Positions 1 to 8,540 of a DNA stretch of 64,000 bases are shown in pieces. The position numbers and the translations under genes were made by a program. Positions within the stretch are counted from its first letter, which is position 1. Every line of letters begins with the position of its first letter. The notes under the pieces were generated by a model, which ran no database searches, was not told the DNA's origin, and saw only the letters and a list, made by a program, of their open reading frames with translations. Source of the DNA: Lewinellaceae bacterium (GTDB lineage: Bacteria; Bacteroidota; Bacteroidia; Chitinophagales; Saprospiraceae); the NCBI GenBank assembly GCA_020636135.1, contig JACJYK010000001.1, positions 2,280,501 through 2,344,500 on the forward strand, written 5' to 3'.

Positions 1-1261
1 CATGGAGCGCAAGAAGATCTCCCTGGAATCCGTCCGTTATGTCGTGCTGGACGAAGCAGATGAGATGCTGCATATGGGATTTGTGGATGACATCAACGCC
101 ATCCTTGCCCAGGTTCCGGATGAGCGGAACATATGGCTCTTCTCAGCGACGATGCCAGCACCCATCAGGCAGATTGTAAATCAGTACATGCGCGACCCGA
201 TTGAAGTGGTTATCGATCAGGGACAAAAGACCAATCAAAACATTGAGCACCAATATGTGCTGGTCCAGGCCACTGATAAGACCCAGGCTTTATGCCGGTT
301 TCTGAATGCTGACCCGATGATGAGAGGTATCGTATTCTGCCGTACCAAGGCAGGTACCCAGGATCTGGCTGATTACCTGAGTCAGCAGGGGTACGCTGTG
401 GACAGTTTGCATGGGGACCTGACTCAAAAGCAACGAGAGCATGTGATGAAGCATTTCCGGACCGATAAAACCCATATGGTAATTGCTACGGATGTGGCTG
501 CCCGGGGTATTGATGTCCAGGACCTGCAATACGTTTTTCATTTTGACCTTCCCGATGACGCCTCGTATTATACCCACCGGAGTGGCCGGACGGCAAGGGC
601 TGGAAAATCGGGAATATCTTTGTGTTTGATTACCCCGAGAGAGCTCAACCGCGTTAAACAGCTCGATCGCCAGTTGAAGTTGAACCTGAAGCGAGTGCGC
701 GTACCGGATGCCAATTCTATTCAGGAGAAATTCATCGAAAATTGGGCTCAGTCGCTGTGGGATGAGCAACCTAATCTGGACCAGACACTCAAAGAGCAGG
801 CGCTTGGCTGGTTTTATGAAATGTCCAAAGAGGATCTTATTGAGCGCATTGTGAGTATCCATCTGAAAGCCATGCCGCCTATCCGGGATAACCGGGATCT
901 TAATGTTGAAGTTCAGGAAGCCGTCAAGTCTGCAAACAAGAAAAGTAAACTATACATCAACGCCGGTAAAATGGATGGCCTGACCAAACAGTCCATGTTG
1001 CACCTACTTACCCACCAAACCGGTGTAGGAGGCAAGGGAATCGGGCATATCGAAATAAGACAAAAGCATTCAACCATAGAGTTGTCTTCGGCAGATCTGG
1101 AGACCCTGATTATGGAACTTCAGGGCAGATCCTACAATGGCCGACGCCTCTTTCCCAAAGAGGATAACGCAAAAGAACCGATGCCGCATAGCCGGAAACA
1201 CATCCATAAGATGAAGAAAAGCACCAAGAAAAAGCGGAATTCAAAGTCTTCTTCTCATTAG
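1..1261 (+). CDS. DEAD-box ATP-dependent RNA helicase, DeaD/CsdA type (5' end outside window)
   Basis: ATP-dependent RNA helicase for structured RNA (ribosome assembly, RNA decay, cold adaptation in this family). The frame is already open at the window edge and starts in front of motif II (VLDEADEM), so the Met at base 2 is internal and the Q, Walker A and Ia motifs lie upstream. Visible in order: DEAD box, SAT (FSATMP), the helicase C domain with VATDVAARGIDV and HRSGRTARAG, then a linker and a DbpA-type RNA-binding domain (about residues 310-390 of the visible part), ending in a Lys/Ser-rich basic tail. The DbpA-like domain separates it from the shorter RhlE-type helicase at 7-8 kb. Stop TAG at 1259-1261. 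Confidence 0.93.
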   Translation, partial: MERKKISLESVRYVVLDEADEMLHMGFVDDINAILAQVPDERNIWLFSATMPAPIRQIVNQYMRDPIEVVIDQGQKTNQNIEHQYVLVQATDKTQALCRFLNADPMMRGIVFCRTKAGTQDLADYLSQQGYAVDSLHGDLTQKQREHVMKHFRTDKTHMVIATDVAARGIDVQDLQYVFHFDLPDDASYYTHRSGRTARAGKSGISLCLITPRELNRVKQLDRQLKLNLKRVRVPDANSIQEKFIENWAQSLWDEQPNLDQTLKEQALGWFYEMSKEDLIERIVSIHLKAMPPIRDNRDLNVEVQEAVKSANKKSKLYINAGKMDGLTKQSMLHLLTHQTGVGGKGIGHIEIRQKHSTIELSSADLETLIMELQGRSYNGRRLFPKEDNAKEPMPHSRKHIHKMKKSTKKKRNSKSSSH

Positions 1262-1407
1262 ATCATGGAATTCATGATTAAAGTGAATTAATACCTCAAT
1301 ACTTATTTCACTGATTCAATATTCGATATAATTTATTGAATTTTAAATTATTAACTCACATGACTTAACAAGGTGCTTGAAATTGAGTGCCGGGTAATAT
1401 TGATTTT

Positions 1408-1442
1408 TTTGTAATAAAAACGAGGAAAATCGTATATTTTTG
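1408..1442 (+). promoter_or_regulatory. Candidate Bacteroidetes-type promoter for the 73-aa gene
   Basis: A TAnnTTTG box (TATTTTTG, 1435-1442) preceded by TTTG at 1408-1411, 23 bp apart, which is the upper end of the accepted spacing. It sits in the AT-rich 264-bp gap after the helicase, about 85 bp in front of the ATG at 1526. In such AT-rich DNA chance matches are common. Confidence 0.4.
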
Positions 1443-1525
1443 TTATGCTTCTAAAATAAGCGCTTTAGAACCTCGTTTCATTTAAGAAGTCCTTTTTTAA
1501 TTCATCCAGAAAGCCTAAACCAAAA

Positions 1526-1747
1526 ATGAGAAAACGATCCATTACCTGGCTTCAGTACACCAAAGTCATACTTGAAAAAGTCAGTTTTGACTTGCAGATA
1601 TTTCTCAAAGAGCTCAAGAAATCGCTTATTCGATTGACCATTCTTGAGTTGGTTGCACTGGAAACCTGGATTTCTGAACGATTTCAGGCTGTCATCGCCT
1701 ACAAAGCAGCTCGTATCGTTCATGAATACCGCGTAAGTCTTTACTGA
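1526..1747 (+). CDS. Small conserved-looking hypothetical protein, 73 aa
   Basis: No known function. The N-terminus (WLQYTKVILEKVSFD followed by LFLKEL-type residues) resembles, from memory, a family of short Bacteroidetes proteins with the same WLQYTK-ILEKVSFD opening. No signal peptide or membrane segment; mainly helical, basic, likely cytoplasmic. It stands alone between the helicase and the convergent carboxypeptidase and has a plausible TAnnTTTG promoter upstream. An antisense frame of the same length (1502-1723) overlaps it almost fully; the + frame is preferred because of the recognisable N-terminus and the promoter. Confidence 0.6.
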   Translation: MRKRSITWLQYTKVILEKVSFDLQIFLKELKKSLIRLTILELVALETWISERFQAVIAYKAARIVHEYRVSLY

Positions 1748-1805
1748 CTTCGTCTGATCTTACATCCGATTCTTACTGCCGAATTTCACTGGTATTCCGG
1801 GGAAA

Positions 1806-3302
1806 TCAATTCATTCCGTCCTTATACTCAGCAGGTTCACCTTTTGCCGGTATCGTCTTCTGAATGAATGTCCGTATATCTTCATTTGCCTGCTTCAGGT
1901 CTTCCTGCCTCAGATACATCATGTGTCCGCTGCGATATCCTTTCCAGACAAAACGGTCTTTCATTTTACCACTCGGATCCATATTCCACATGCTATACTT
2001 TGCATTGAAATATGTACAGGCTCCATCGTAATAGCCGGACTGGATCATGACATTCAGGTAGGGATTCTGTGCCATAGCCTGGCGGAGGTTTTTTCCGGTC
2101 TGATCACCACTGCGATCCCAGGGATGCACCGGCCCAAACATGTTGTATTTGGTATCGGTCTTGAATCCCAGTTCTTCCCGGATGTAGTAATTGATAGCTG
2201 GTGTGAACGAATGCAGCCATGACGTGATTTCCGAGTTATAATCGGGGCGGTCTCCGGCATCTGATTCGTCAATGCCCAGGTAGCGTGAATCCAGACGGCC
2301 AACAGTGAATCCGCGATCACGGAGCAATTCCTTCCAGAATGCATTCATGGATACATCCAGATTGTTCTTCAGGATGAAATCTTCACTTAACCCGGAATAC
2401 ATGGCCATTTTGGCAGCAACTGCCTTTTTCTTGTCCACATCCAGGAAGCCCCCCATGACCATGGCGGGTAAAAGTTCATTGATGGTAAAAGTTTCCACTT
2501 CGGGCAGCATGTCAGTCAGGTCCTTATTCTGTAATGCCGGAGGCAATGCTTTGTGGTACCATGCTGCGGCTGCAAAATAGGGGAGTCGGTTAGCGGCAAC
2601 CACAGGACCGTCGCGATCGATACCCAGTTCGGTCGGAGAGACCAGAATGACGCCGTTCAGATACATCCACTGTGCATTTTCCAGTTCGAGGGCAAGGCCG
2701 GATACCCGGGTAGTGCCGTAGCTTTCACCTACCAGGTATTTTGGAGAACGCCAGCGATTATTACGGGATACAAAGGTCGTTAGCCATTCCGCCAGGTATT
2801 TAATGTCAGCGTTAACGCCAAAGAACGTTTCTTTTTTTGCTTCCGGATCCACGATGCGTGAATACCCGGTATTGACAGGATTGATGTAAATAATATCCGC
2901 AACATCAAGAATGGAATTGGGGTTATCCCGGATACCATAAGGTTGTACCGGATATCCTTCATCATCGATGATCAGCATGCGGGGACCTGTATAAGCAATG
3001 TGCATCCAGACGGAAGCAGAACCTGGGCCGCCATTAAACGAGAAAATCAAAGGGCGATTGGTTTGATCCTTGACATCCGTCCTCTGATAATAAGTGTAAA
3101 AGAGTGTCGCAATAGGTTTTCCTGCTTCATTCCATACCGGTTGAGTGCCGGTGGTAGCAGAGTAGGGGATACGGACACCCTTGATGTTGACCTCATGCAT
3201 GGTTTTCACCATGGTATCGATCGGGATGTAACGGTTTTCTTGTGCCGGCAGGTAATAACAAAATACCAGTAGTAAGGGTAGCAGGAAAAGTTTGCGCATC
3301 AT
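1806..3302 (-). CDS. Secreted S10 family serine carboxypeptidase-like protein
   Basis: Serine carboxypeptidase (MEROPS S10) acting in the cell envelope or outside. Residues 1-20 form a hydrophobic signal peptide ending at LPAQ. The family signatures are present: the oxyanion-hole motif FNGGPGS at about 88-94, the nucleophile in GESYG (Ser194), a late GYYDGAC containing the probable catalytic Asp, and GYRSGHMMY with the probable catalytic His near residue 460. Length (498 aa) fits bacterial S10 proteins. It is monocistronic and points away from the lipoprotein at 3438, with a 135-bp divergent gap. No T9SS tail, so it probably stays periplasmic. Confidence 0.9.
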   Translation of the reverse strand: MMRKLFLLPLLLVFCYYLPAQENRYIPIDTMVKTMHEVNIKGVRIPYSATTGTQPVWNEAGKPIATLFYTYYQRTDVKDQTNRPLIFSFNGGPGSASVWMHIAYTGPRMLIIDDEGYPVQPYGIRDNPNSILDVADIIYINPVNTGYSRIVDPEAKKETFFGVNADIKYLAEWLTTFVSRNNRWRSPKYLVGESYGTTRVSGLALELENAQWMYLNGVILVSPTELGIDRDGPVVAANRLPYFAAAAWYHKALPPALQNKDLTDMLPEVETFTINELLPAMVMGGFLDVDKKKAVAAKMAMYSGLSEDFILKNNLDVSMNAFWKELLRDRGFTVGRLDSRYLGIDESDAGDRPDYNSEITSWLHSFTPAINYYIREELGFKTDTKYNMFGPVHPWDRSGDQTGKNLRQAMAQNPYLNVMIQSGYYDGACTYFNAKYSMWNMDPSGKMKDRFVWKGYRSGHMMYLRQEDLKQANEDIRTFIQKTIPAKGEPAEYKDGMN

Positions 3303-3437
3303 ACTTTATTCAATTTAAGGTTATGAAAGTAGGAAATCGATGGTATAAAGCAAACCTCAGCCTGGGATAATGCAACGATTTTTCATGCCGAGGTGAGTAC
3401 ACCGGTAAGATGAATGCCTTCTTACCTAAATACATCT

Positions 3438-3788
3438 ATGAGACAAAGACCGCTTTTAAGATTAATTGGCGCAGGATTGATTGCGTCAGCTGCAATGATG
3501 TCCGGTTGTACCAAGACCGAATCGATCGTCTGTGACGGAACTACACCCTCATTTGCCTCCGACGTAAAACCCATCATTCAATCGTCATGCGCACTTTCCG
3601 GGTGCCATGCTTCTGGATCAAGGAATGGTGATTTCACTTCCTATTCCGGGTTATATGCGGATTTGGTTAACGGACAATTTAACCGGGAAGTACTGGTCAA
3701 CCGTACCATGCCGGAGGGTTCCAGTTTATCAACCAGTCAGCTGCAGACCCTGCAATGCTGGTATGACAACGGTTACGAGAATAATTGA
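3438..3788 (+). CDS. Small lipoprotein with a cytochrome-c-like (CX4CH) domain
   Basis: Predicted exported lipoprotein of about 116 aa. The start at 3438 is preferred over the in-frame ATG at 3414 because it gives a compact lipoprotein signal peptide (MRQRPLLRLIGAG..., lipobox SGC). The mature part has the pattern 'SDVKPIIQSSC....GCH' and a later 'RTMPEGSSLSTSQLQTLQCW', typical of a Bacteroidetes c-type-cytochrome-like family in which the heme-like motif is CALSGCH, that is CX4CH instead of CXXCH. Whether heme is bound cannot be told. Located between two genes of the other strand; a purine-rich repeat follows it. Confidence 0.75.
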   Translation: MRQRPLLRLIGAGLIASAAMMSGCTKTESIVCDGTTPSFASDVKPIIQSSCALSGCHASGSRNGDFTSYSGLYADLVNGQFNREVLVNRTMPEGSSLSTSQLQTLQCWYDNGYENN

Positions 3789-3792
3789 AAAA

Positions 3793-3886
3793 GGGGGAGA
3801 AGGGTAATAGAGGTTAAAAGGGTAAAAGAGGTTAAAAAGGTAAAAGAGGTTAAAAAGGTAGAAAGGGTAAAATAGGTAGAAGGGGT
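3793..3886. repeat. Purine-rich short tandem repeat, ~18-bp period
   Basis: Four imperfect 18-bp units start at 3812, 3830, 3848 and 3866, each made of two ~9-bp halves (GGTTAAAAG / GGTAAAAGA). Flanking bases 3793-3811 and 3884-3886 are degenerate continuations. The + strand is almost free of C. It lies directly after the lipoprotein stop and before the converging oxidoreductase; no coding potential is evident. Confidence 0.85.
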
Positions 3887-3950
3887 TCATCGCCTCATGC
3901 AATTAGCCCCGCGGAACGGTCGAGATCTGAGGCACTTCTGCTACCTCCCT

Positions 3951-5117
3951 TCACAACTCCATTTTAACCCGCTGGGCCTGGGCCTGGGCCTGAAGCGTGA
4001 CTTCTGTGGCCAGAAAGCAGTGGTCCTGAGTCATAGCGGTTTCAGTCCGGTAAAGGATATCGTGGGTAAACTGCTCACCAAAAGGCAGGTATTGATCGGA
4101 ACAATCGATGTATCTCGTTTCCTTGTTATCGACCAGAAAGAGATGGTTACCTCCGGTCCGTCCGGCAAGATCCGTGTACTTTCTTAATTCCATAAAGCCT
4201 TCGGTACCGAGGATGGTCAGGCGACCGTCACCCCAGGTGTCCAGACCGTCCGGCGTAAACCAGTCCACCCGGATATACCCCATCCCGCCATTTCCGCGTA
4301 AGATGGCATCACCGAAGTCCTCGAATTCGGGATACTGAGGGTAGTGGACATTCCCTGTTTGAGCTCCGGCAATAATAGCTCTTGTGGATCCGGTGTAATA
4401 AAGGAACTGATCGATCTGGTGGGATCCGATATCGGTTATGATACCGCCATAATATTTGGTATCAAAGAACCAGTCAGGCCTTGAGGGTATATTCATCCGG
4501 TGGGGTGCAAGATTGACGGTTTGAATTACGCGGCCAATGGCTCCGGCTTTAATGAGTTCTGCAGCTCTCACCGAGGCCTTGTTTTCCATGCGCTCGCTGT
4601 AGAGAATTGAAAAGATCCGGCCGGTATCCTTTTGTACTTTTTTGACTTCCTCCAGTTTTTCCAGCGTTATGATACCAGGTTTGTCCGACATGAAATCCTT
4701 GCCGTGTTCCATGGCTTTAATCCCGATGTCAGCCCGATCAATGGGAATTGCAGCGCTTAGGATCAGCTGGATGCTGGTATCTTCATAGATCTCATCAGCA
4801 CTTCGGGCCGGTTTGGCGTCCGGGTACCGCTTCCTAAACTCCTGCATGATCTCGGGCTCGGTGGCATGATAGGCCACCAGAATACCACCTGCCCGCTGCA
4901 TAGCTCCGACCTGACCATAAATGTGTCCGTGATTCATTCCAATGACTGAAAACCGTATGGGCTGATCAGGCACCCTGGGTGTTCCGGGTGGTATCTTCTC
5001 CAATTTTACCGGCCGGTCTGCCCAGCCTAAGGGGATACCGGTTGATGTCAGAGCCATAGCTGCTATCGAATTTTTGATAAAATCACGACGAGGCTTTTGC
5101 CGGTTGCTGTTCTTCAT
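3951..5117 (-). CDS. Tat-exported Gfo/Idh/MocA family oxidoreductase
   Basis: NAD(P)-dependent oxidoreductase of the glucose-fructose oxidoreductase / inositol dehydrogenase type, probably acting on a sugar or cyclitol in the periplasm. The N-terminus carries a twin-arginine signal (RRDFIKNS followed by a hydrophobic stretch, residues 10-30). A Rossmann region follows (RFSVIGMNHGH...), then the MSDKP variant of the EKP motif and the DIGSHQID motif with the usual Asp/His pair. Length 388 aa is normal. The C-terminus encodes a QAQAQAQ run from a hexanucleotide repeat (3972-3992). Start at 5117 is supported by the Tat signal. The substrate is not predictable. Confidence 0.88.
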   Translation of the reverse strand: MKNSNRQKPRRDFIKNSIAAMALTSTGIPLGWADRPVKLEKIPPGTPRVPDQPIRFSVIGMNHGHIYGQVGAMQRAGGILVAYHATEPEIMQEFRKRYPDAKPARSADEIYEDTSIQLILSAAIPIDRADIGIKAMEHGKDFMSDKPGIITLEKLEEVKKVQKDTGRIFSILYSERMENKASVRAAELIKAGAIGRVIQTVNLAPHRMNIPSRPDWFFDTKYYGGIITDIGSHQIDQFLYYTGSTRAIIAGAQTGNVHYPQYPEFEDFGDAILRGNGGMGYIRVDWFTPDGLDTWGDGRLTILGTEGFMELRKYTDLAGRTGGNHLFLVDNKETRYIDCSDQYLPFGEQFTHDILYRTETAMTQDHCFLATEVTLQAQAQAQRVKMEL

Positions 5118-5137
5118 GTCTGATCGTATTGCAATGA

Positions 5138-5154
5138 ATGATTAATGTAATCAT
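5138..5154. promoter_or_regulatory. Operator-like palindrome upstream of the Gfo/Idh/MocA gene
   Basis: A perfect inverted repeat with 7-bp arms ATGATTA / TAATCAT around a 3-bp centre, 21 bp upstream of the oxidoreductase start on the minus strand and within the 192-bp divergent gap shared with the SnoaL-like gene. Size and position suit a dimeric repressor site; no regulator gene is adjacent. Confidence 0.35.
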
Positions 5155-5309
5155 ATTTCATCATTGGCAAGTGACAACTGAACCGGTAAACAACTCTTAA
5201 CACAGCCGTGTCAATCATTTTCCAACTTTTCTGATCTGAACCACGTTTTATAATGGATGGTACTTTGCCACTGGTAAATCAGTAATCTTAACCAATCAAA
5301 ACCTCCAAT

Positions 5310-5672
5310 ATGAAAATCGAACAAATTGCCAACCGGTTGGTGGAATTATGCCGTACAGGTGACTTTGCAACCTGCTATCAGGAATTGTATTCGCCGGATA
5401 TCATCAGCCTCGAACCTGAAGGGTCTCCCATGCAGAGGGTCCAGGGATTTGAAGCTTTAAAAAAGAAAAGCGAGGAATGGAATAAAATGGTCGAGAAAGT
5501 GAATGGTTCTGAAATCGGGGATCCGGTTATCGGAGGTGACTACTTTGCCATTCCCTGGAAGATGAATGTCACGTTCAAAGGCGCTCCTGGTCCTACCAAT
5601 ATGGATGAAATCTGTGTCTATGAAGTGAAGGATGGGAAGATTGTAAAAGAACAGTTCTTTTACAATCAGTAA
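5310..5672 (+). CDS. SnoaL-like / NTF2-fold protein
   Basis: A 120-aa soluble protein with the look of the SnoaL/NTF2 fold: an N-terminal helix (IEQIANRLVELCRTGDFATCYQE), a middle 'SPDIISLEP..' strand and a closing 'DEICVYEVKDGKIVKEQFFYN' segment. Such proteins are cone-shaped pockets that bind or isomerise small ligands; no specific activity can be inferred. No signal peptide, cytoplasmic. Divergent from the oxidoreductase and convergent with the desaturase 33 bp downstream. Confidence 0.8.
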   Translation: MKIEQIANRLVELCRTGDFATCYQELYSPDIISLEPEGSPMQRVQGFEALKKKSEEWNKMVEKVNGSEIGDPVIGGDYFAIPWKMNVTFKGAPGPTNMDEICVYEVKDGKIVKEQFFYNQ

Positions 5673-5705
5673 TTACCTGAAAGAAGCCTTAGATTATATC
5701 AGGGA

Positions 5706-6812
5706 TCAGTCGATCGGATTTTTGTCAACTCCGAATCGTTGCAGGGCCTCAATGTGTGATCGCAATGCCTGCCTGAAGGTCTTATGCTCGAGATAAGGAA
5801 TCCCATACTCTTCGGCAGTCCGTTTTACAATGACTGAAAGGGCAGGGTAATGTACATGGCTGATGCTGGGAAACAGGTGATGTTCGATCTGAAAATTCAA
5901 CCCGCCAATATACCAGGAAAGCCATTTGTTATGCCGGCAGAAATCGGATGTCGTATTAAGCTGATGTATGGCCCAGCTGTTTTCAATCTGGCCTTCGTCA
6001 TTCGGCAGGGGATGGGTGGTTTCATTCACGGAATGTGCCAATTGAAAAATAACCGATAAAATCAGCCCGGCCAGGGCATGCATGAGGAGGAATCCGGACA
6101 CATAGGGAAGCCAGGGCATGTGGAATACTGTCAATGGAATGATCAGGAATATGCTGTAGTAAAAAAGCTTGGCGAAGATCAGTTTGATCAGACTATAGCG
6201 GGCTGCTTTTGGATTTTGTTTGTTAACACCTTCTTTTCTGTACCGGTTAAACTGTATAAAATCTTTAGCTGACGCCCAGTAAATGGTAGACAGAGCATAA
6301 AAGAAAAAGGCGTAAACTGCCTGCATCCGGTGGTACCAATTGACTTCAGTATGCGGTGAAAAACGCAGGATCACCTTGTCACCGATGTCATCATCCATAT
6401 GAACTATGTTCGTATAGGTATGATGAAGTACATTATGCTGCAATTTCCAGTTCAATACGGACCCACCCAATAAAATGAGTGTATGCCCCAGCCAAAAATT
6501 GACCTTGCTGTTGCTTGAATAAGCTCCATGGTTGGCATCATGCATGACACTCATTCCTACACCAGCCATGGCAGCACCCATAATAGACCAGAGGAGTAAT
6601 TCCACGGGCCATCCTGGTTTTAAAGTCAGGAGTAGAATAAAAGGGAGAAGATATGCGGTAAGGAGGATTATGGTCTTGGCAACCAGGGTTGCATTCCAAT
6701 GTTTTGACAGGTGATTTTCTTTGAAATATTGGTCAACCCGTCGTCTCAAAAGCGGTAAAAAACGCTTGGAAGCTTCATCCGGGTGGACAAATTTTACTAC
6801 AGGTCTCAGCAT
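5706..6812 (-). CDS. Front-end (delta-6/linoleoyl-CoA type) fatty acid desaturase
   Basis: Membrane di-iron acyl desaturase, 368 aa. All three histidine boxes are visible: HDANH at 91-95, HNVLHH at 126-131 and QIEHH at 308-312, the last with Gln in the first position as in front-end (delta-5/6) desaturases. Four or so membrane segments lie at about 45-65, 72-90, 210-230 and 240-260. There is no fused cytochrome b5 domain, so a separate electron donor is needed. It would introduce double bonds in membrane acyl chains. Single gene; the promoter should lie between 6813 and 6990. Confidence 0.92.
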   Translation of the reverse strand: MLRPVVKFVHPDEASKRFLPLLRRRVDQYFKENHLSKHWNATLVAKTIILLTAYLLPFILLLTLKPGWPVELLLWSIMGAAMAGVGMSVMHDANHGAYSSNSKVNFWLGHTLILLGGSVLNWKLQHNVLHHTYTNIVHMDDDIGDKVILRFSPHTEVNWYHRMQAVYAFFFYALSTIYWASAKDFIQFNRYRKEGVNKQNPKAARYSLIKLIFAKLFYYSIFLIIPLTVFHMPWLPYVSGFLLMHALAGLILSVIFQLAHSVNETTHPLPNDEGQIENSWAIHQLNTTSDFCRHNKWLSWYIGGLNFQIEHHLFPSISHVHYPALSVIVKRTAEEYGIPYLEHKTFRQALRSHIEALQRFGVDKNPID

Positions 6813-6988
6813 AAATTTGTATTTCTTATTGGCTCTTCTTTATCCTAAATCACCGAAGCAACCCGGATGGTGCATCAAAATAGTCAAAAGAAACTGGCAT
6901 CTACCACTTCTATGACCTATTTCACACATGTTTAATAACATCTATACGTGAAACGGCTTAAAAAAGTTGCAGCTGATCAATATTACGC

Positions 6989-7024
6989 CATTGATAGTTA
7001 CCTGTTTTCAGGTAACTATCAATG
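6989..7024 (-). terminator. Perfect 16-bp hairpin downstream of the RhlE-like helicase gene
   Basis: Arms 6989-7004 and 7009-7024 are exactly complementary (16 bp) around a TTTT/AAAA loop. The hairpin starts 7 bp past the helicase stop on the minus strand. A U-run after the stem is missing on this strand and only TTTT follows on the + strand, so it may act as an imperfect terminator or as a 3'-end stabilising hairpin. Confidence 0.55.
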
Positions 7025-7030
7025 TTTTGC

Positions 7031-8161
7031 TTAAAATGAGAAAGGATGGTGTGAAATCACCTCCATCGGGATCTTTGTCAGTTGATGGATACCTTCCAGA
7101 TAATCCGTCTCGTCTTCGGTACAAAAGGAGAGTGCAATGCCCTGGGCACCAGCACGACCGGTACGACCGATGCGATGAACATAGGTTTCAGCCACCTCGG
7201 GAAGTTCGTAATTGATCACATGAGACAAATTTTCTACATCGATACCCCGGGCTGCAATATCCGTAGCTACCAGGACATCAATGCTTTTTTTCTTGAATCC
7301 ATCCAGTGCACGGACCCGCGCACCTTGTGATTTGTTGCCATGAATCGATTCCGCACGCCATCCACGTGAACTCAACGTGCGCGCTACTTTGTCGGCTCCC
7401 CGTTTGGTTCGCGTAAATACCAGAGCCTGAGTTACATTACTGTTCTTTAACACATATTCCAGTAATCCCCGTTTGTTCTCACGCGGCACATAATAAAGAA
7501 ACTGCTTGATCAGCTCTGTAGTGCTTGATACCGGTGTGACTGCAATGGTTTCCGGATTGTAGAGGATGGTTCCAGCCAGTGCTTTAATTTCTTTTGTGGT
7601 TGTCGCGGAAAAAAACAGCGACTGTCGACGGACTGGCAGGGTGGCTATAATCTTACGGATATCACGAATGAAACCCATGTCAAGCATTTTATCTGCTTCA
7701 TCAAGGACAAAAAATTCCACTTGATGCAATGATAAAAATCCCTGTTGCTGCAGGTCAAGAAGCCGGCCAGGCGTAGCGACCAGTAAATCAAGTCCTTTCT
7801 TTAATTGCTGGACCTGAGCATGCTGGGATACACCGCCATAAGCAACAGCGTGACGGACAGGCAGATTGCTGGCGTACTGGTTGATGTTATCGTGGATCTG
7901 TAAGGCTAATTCACGCGTAGGGGCTAATATTAAGGCCCGAATTTTACGGGGATTATTTACTGCTCCCTGCGCCAATAACTGCAAAATGGGTAATGCAAAG
8001 GCTGCCGTCTTACCAGTACCGGTTTGTGCACAGCCAAAGAGGTCCTTGCCTGCAAGGATCCTTGGTATAGCTTGTTGTTGAATCGGAGTCGGAGTGGAGT
8101 AGCCTTTTTTAGTCAGGGCCTGCAGTAAGGGTTTGGATAGTTTCAGATCTGAAAATTTCAT
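7031..8161 (-). CDS. DEAD-box RNA helicase, RhlE-like
   Basis: A minimal DEAD-box helicase of 376 aa with the complete core: Q motif region (SKPLLQALTKKGYSTPTPIQ), Walker A AQTGTGKT, PTRELA, TPGR, VLDEADKM, SATT, the ARGIDV and HRIGRTGRAG motifs. It ends just after the second RecA domain, with no basic or DbpA-like C-terminal extension, unlike the helicase at the window start. Acts on RNA in the cytoplasm (ribosome assembly or mRNA turnover in the family). Monocistronic, with a TATCTTTG promoter about 170 bp upstream, giving a long leader as often seen for cold-inducible helicases. Confidence 0.93.
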   Translation of the reverse strand: MKFSDLKLSKPLLQALTKKGYSTPTPIQQQAIPRILAGKDLFGCAQTGTGKTAAFALPILQLLAQGAVNNPRKIRALILAPTRELALQIHDNINQYASNLPVRHAVAYGGVSQHAQVQQLKKGLDLLVATPGRLLDLQQQGFLSLHQVEFFVLDEADKMLDMGFIRDIRKIIATLPVRRQSLFFSATTTKEIKALAGTILYNPETIAVTPVSSTTELIKQFLYYVPRENKRGLLEYVLKNSNVTQALVFTRTKRGADKVARTLSSRGWRAESIHGNKSQGARVRALDGFKKKSIDVLVATDIAARGIDVENLSHVINYELPEVAETYVHRIGRTGRAGAQGIALSFCTEDETDYLEGIHQLTKIPMEVISHHPFSF

Positions 8162-8335
8162 TAATTCTTATTTAATTGATACAATACCCGGATTGCCAAC
8201 AACTGGATGATCCTCAAACGGATACCCTTTTGTGGTAATCAGGTCGATTTTATCTATCAGGAAAAATGTAGGAGAAATACCGGATGAGTAGGAGGTCAAA
8301 CAGATTGCAAATACAATCTTCTCAGTTAGATGGTG

Positions 8336-8343
8336 CAAAGATA
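8336..8343 (-). promoter_or_regulatory. TAnnTTTG promoter box of the RhlE-like gene
   Basis: The minus strand reads TATCTTTG, a perfect match to the Bacteroidetes -7 element, followed by GCACC. Transcription would start near 8331, leaving a 165-170-nt untranslated leader before the ATG at 8161. No convincing -33 TTTG was found. The gap 8162-8540 otherwise holds only AT-rich sequence and a weak inverted repeat (CGTTC-N5-GAACG with A/T flanks, 8496-8519) near the next start. Confidence 0.5.
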
Positions 8344-8540
8344 GGATATTTTATTAGATGATGGTTATTGTCTGTGACATTGAAGCAGTACCGAAAATAT
8401 TGGAGTTATGATTTCAGGAACCATTCAGCCATGAGTTCCCACTGATTACAGAGAAACTTGACCGGTAACAATCACAAAAAAACAGAAGAAAAGTCAAAAT
8501 CGTTCACCTAGAACGTTTTACTATTGGAAACAGGATTCAG

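Noticed and set aside
290..862. Minus-strand frame of 190 aa inside the DeaD-type helicase gene
   Set aside because: Shadow of a well supported helicase; no recognisable motif in the antisense product.
1502..1723. Minus-strand 73-aa frame opposite the small gene
   Set aside because: The + strand frame has a family-like start and a promoter; the antisense one has neither.
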